From positions 1 to 7,261 of the forward strand of contig CANQUY010000089.1 in the NCBI GenBank assembly GCA_947627125.1: DNA of 7,261 nt, read 5' to 3'. The position numbers and the translations under genes were made by a program. The notes under the pieces are model-generated. The model was given only the letters and a program-made list of their open reading frames with translations, was not told the DNA's origin and did not search any database. This DNA is from an uncultured Clostridia bacterium (GTDB lineage: Bacteria; Bacillota; Clostridia; Christensenellales; Borkfalkiaceae). Positions 6,173-7,261 of this stretch are shown one piece after another; the stretch's first letter is position 1; every line of letters begins with the position of its first letter.

Positions 6173-6201
6173 ATTTTAGCACATATGGTTGAAATTTGCA
6201 A
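6173..6201 (-). promoter_or_regulatory. Promoter of the GDPD gene predicting a leaderless mRNA
   Basis: Minus strand: TTGCAA (6201-6196), 17 bases, then TAAAAT (6178-6173) preceded by TGC, an extended -10. Six bases (CGAAAC) follow before ATG 6166, so the A of the start codon sits 7 bases past the -10, the usual transcription start position. No purine-rich ribosome binding site is present. Confidence 0.75.
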
Positions 6202-6261
6202 GCGGGGGACGGGAATTGAAAATGAAAAATTACGGAACAGGACGAGAATGCGGACACTGGC

Positions 6262-6534
6262 CGCCGCGTCATTCTGAGAAAGGGAGCAGGACGAGAGGGC
6301 GGGAATTAACCCGAAGAATCTCGCGGCGAAAGTCCGTAAAACATGCGGCGAGATGCTTCGGTATAGCCCTCGTGGACTGCGTTCCGCTTTCGTTCTCAGC
6401 ATGACGCCGCACACACACGCTTCCGTGCGTTTATGGGATCCTTCCCCCTTCGGCTACGAGGGCAGGATGAGCGCGGGGACGGGCAAGAGGAGGACTTCGT
6501 TTGAGGGGATCCTTCGCTACGCTCAGGATGAGCG
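6262..6534. repeat. Repeat array D: four members of the TCATnCTGAG family
   Basis: M2 (6262-6328), M3 (6345-6410), an M4 variant with a longer centre (6435-6473) and an M4 (6506-6534). Both M4 units carry ATCCT/AGGAT arms where other M4 units carry ATTCT/AGAAT. The M2 outer stem is CGCCGCG (6262-6268) with CGCGGCG (6322-6328), compared with CCCCGCG and CGCGGGG in array B. Upstream, 6205-6250 resembles scraps of M2 interior sequence (GACGGGAATTGA, AGGACGAGA). The array separates the GDPD and lepA promoters. Confidence 0.87.
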
Positions 6535-6590
6535 GGGGGACGCGGGGCAGGGGGCGGGCGAGAGGAAAGGCTTTCGAGGGATTCCAAAAA

Positions 6591-6636
6591 CCCCTCAGTC
6601 ACTACGTGACAGCTCCCCTACAAGGGGAGCCAAGGG
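6591..6636. repeat. Three-arm foldable repeat, copy 2
   Basis: Near-identical to 5377-5423. Here arm 1 is a perfect GTCAC-TAC-GTGAC (6598-6610), and arm 2 GCTCCCC-TACAA-GGGGAGC (6612-6630) is identical. The outer stem is CCCT with AGGG. It lies 26 bases upstream of the lepA -35 box. Confidence 0.8.
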
Positions 6637-6661
6637 AGCAGAATTCTCTTTCGTAAAATCC

Positions 6662-6690
6662 TTGCAATATCGTAAAAAAACCGTTATAAT
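6662..6690 (+). promoter_or_regulatory. Promoter of lepA predicting a leaderless mRNA
   Basis: TTGCAA (6662-6667), 17 bases, then a perfect TATAAT (6685-6690), then six bases (AGAACT) and ATG 6697. The A of ATG lies 7 bases past the -10, where transcription normally begins. The spacing and -35 sequence are the same as at the GDPD promoter. Confidence 0.8.
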
Positions 6691-6696
6691 AGAACT

Positions 6697-7261
6697 ATGG
6701 CATGTCCGAATCGGAATTTGAGAAATTTTTGCATCATTGCACATATCGACCACGGCAAGAGCACCATTGCCGACCGCATCATGGAACTCACGGGGCAGGT
6801 TTCAAAGCGCGACATGGAAGAACAGCTCCTCGACAGCATGGATATCGAACGGGAACGCGGCATCACCATCAAACTCACCCCCGTCCGCATGTTCTATACC
6901 GCCCTCGACGGGCAGGAGTATGAATTCAACCTCATCGACACCCCCGGCCACGTGGACTTTACCTATGAGGTTTCCCGTTCCCTTGCGGCGTGCGAGGGGG
7001 CCCTTCTCGTTGTGGACGCGACCCAAGGAGTGGAGGCGCAGACGCTTGCCAACGTCTACCTCGCCCTCGAAAACAACCTCGAGATCGTTCCCGTCATCAA
7101 CAAGATCGACCTTCAGTCCGCCCGTATCGACGAAACGAAGGCGGAGATCGAGGACGTCATCGGGCTGGACGCGAGCGAGGCTCCCTGCGTTTCGGCCAAG
7201 GAGGGCACGAATATCCGCGATATTTTGGAGGCCGTCGTCAAACTCATTCCGCCCCCCGACG
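6697..7261 (+). CDS. lepA: Elongation factor 4 (LepA), N-terminal part, cut by window edge
   Basis: Ribosome-associated GTPase that remodels or back-translocates stalled elongation complexes and aids initiation or assembly; cytoplasmic and membrane-associated. 188 of about 600 residues are visible, all within the G domain: P-loop AHIDHGKST (15-23), switch region ERERGITIK (51-59), DTPGH (81-85), NKID (135-138) and SAK (166-168). The LepA-specific stretch after DTPGH (HVDFTYEVSRSLAACEGALL) separates it from EF-G, TypA and TetM-type proteins. ATG 6697 is the only usable start: upstream the frame has no start codon before TAA at 6673, and the next Met is after the P-loop. There is no Shine-Dalgarno, and the -10 box ends 6 bases before the ATG. 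It is divergent from the GDPD gene. Confidence 0.97.
   Translation, partial: MACPNRNLRNFCIIAHIDHGKSTIADRIMELTGQVSKRDMEEQLLDSMDIERERGITIKLTPVRMFYTALDGQEYEFNLIDTPGHVDFTYEVSRSLAACEGALLVVDATQGVEAQTLANVYLALENNLEIVPVINKIDLQSARIDETKAEIEDVIGLDASEAPCVSAKEGTNIRDILEAVVKLIPPPD

Overview
The window carries five protein genes separated by unusually long, repeat-filled intergenic spaces. It looks like a chromosomal segment of a moderately GC-rich low-GC-branch Gram-positive (Firmicutes/Clostridia-type), probably an uncultured gut-type anaerobe. The basis is a pyruvate,phosphate dikinase, strong AGGAGG-type ribosome binding sites on three genes, sigma-70-like promoters, and dispersed repeats of a kind I associate with clostridial genomes. 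The genus cannot be read from the sequence.

Layout: 1-1853 (minus) is the N-terminal two thirds of pyruvate,phosphate dikinase (ppdK), with its own promoter and ribosome binding site. 1854-2556 is a divergent intergenic space holding a long interrupted palindrome (2010-2082) and repeat array A (2111-2361). 2557-3297 (plus) is a small APH/choline-kinase-fold phosphotransferase with promoter, 5' leader hairpin and a strong terminator. 3356-4140 is a convergent space with a composite palindrome (3405-3560) and array B, which includes a 204-211 bp tandem duplication. 4141-5052 (minus) is a cytoplasmic transglutaminase-like protein with an intact Cys-His-Asp triad. 5066-5440 holds array C and a three-arm foldable repeat. 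5441-6166 (minus) is a glycerophosphodiester phosphodiesterase. 6167-6696 is a divergent space with array D and a second copy of the three-arm repeat. 6697-7261 (plus) is the start of lepA (elongation factor 4).

The genes do not form an obvious pathway or operon: central metabolism (ppdK), an orphan small-molecule kinase, an orphan transglutaminase-fold enzyme, phospholipid-headgroup turnover (GDPD) and translation (lepA). No defence, phage or transposase gene is present.

Two things stand out. First, 19 members of one structured repeat family occupy all four intergenic spaces. They occur in both orientations, in a recurring order, and with compensatory changes in their paired arms, including three different Watson-Crick pairs at one stem position. 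Second, the GDPD gene and lepA have no Shine-Dalgarno sequence. Each instead has a promoter of the form TTGCAA-17 bp-TAxAAT-6 bp-ATG, which predicts leaderless mRNAs, while the other three genes have ordinary ribosome binding sites.
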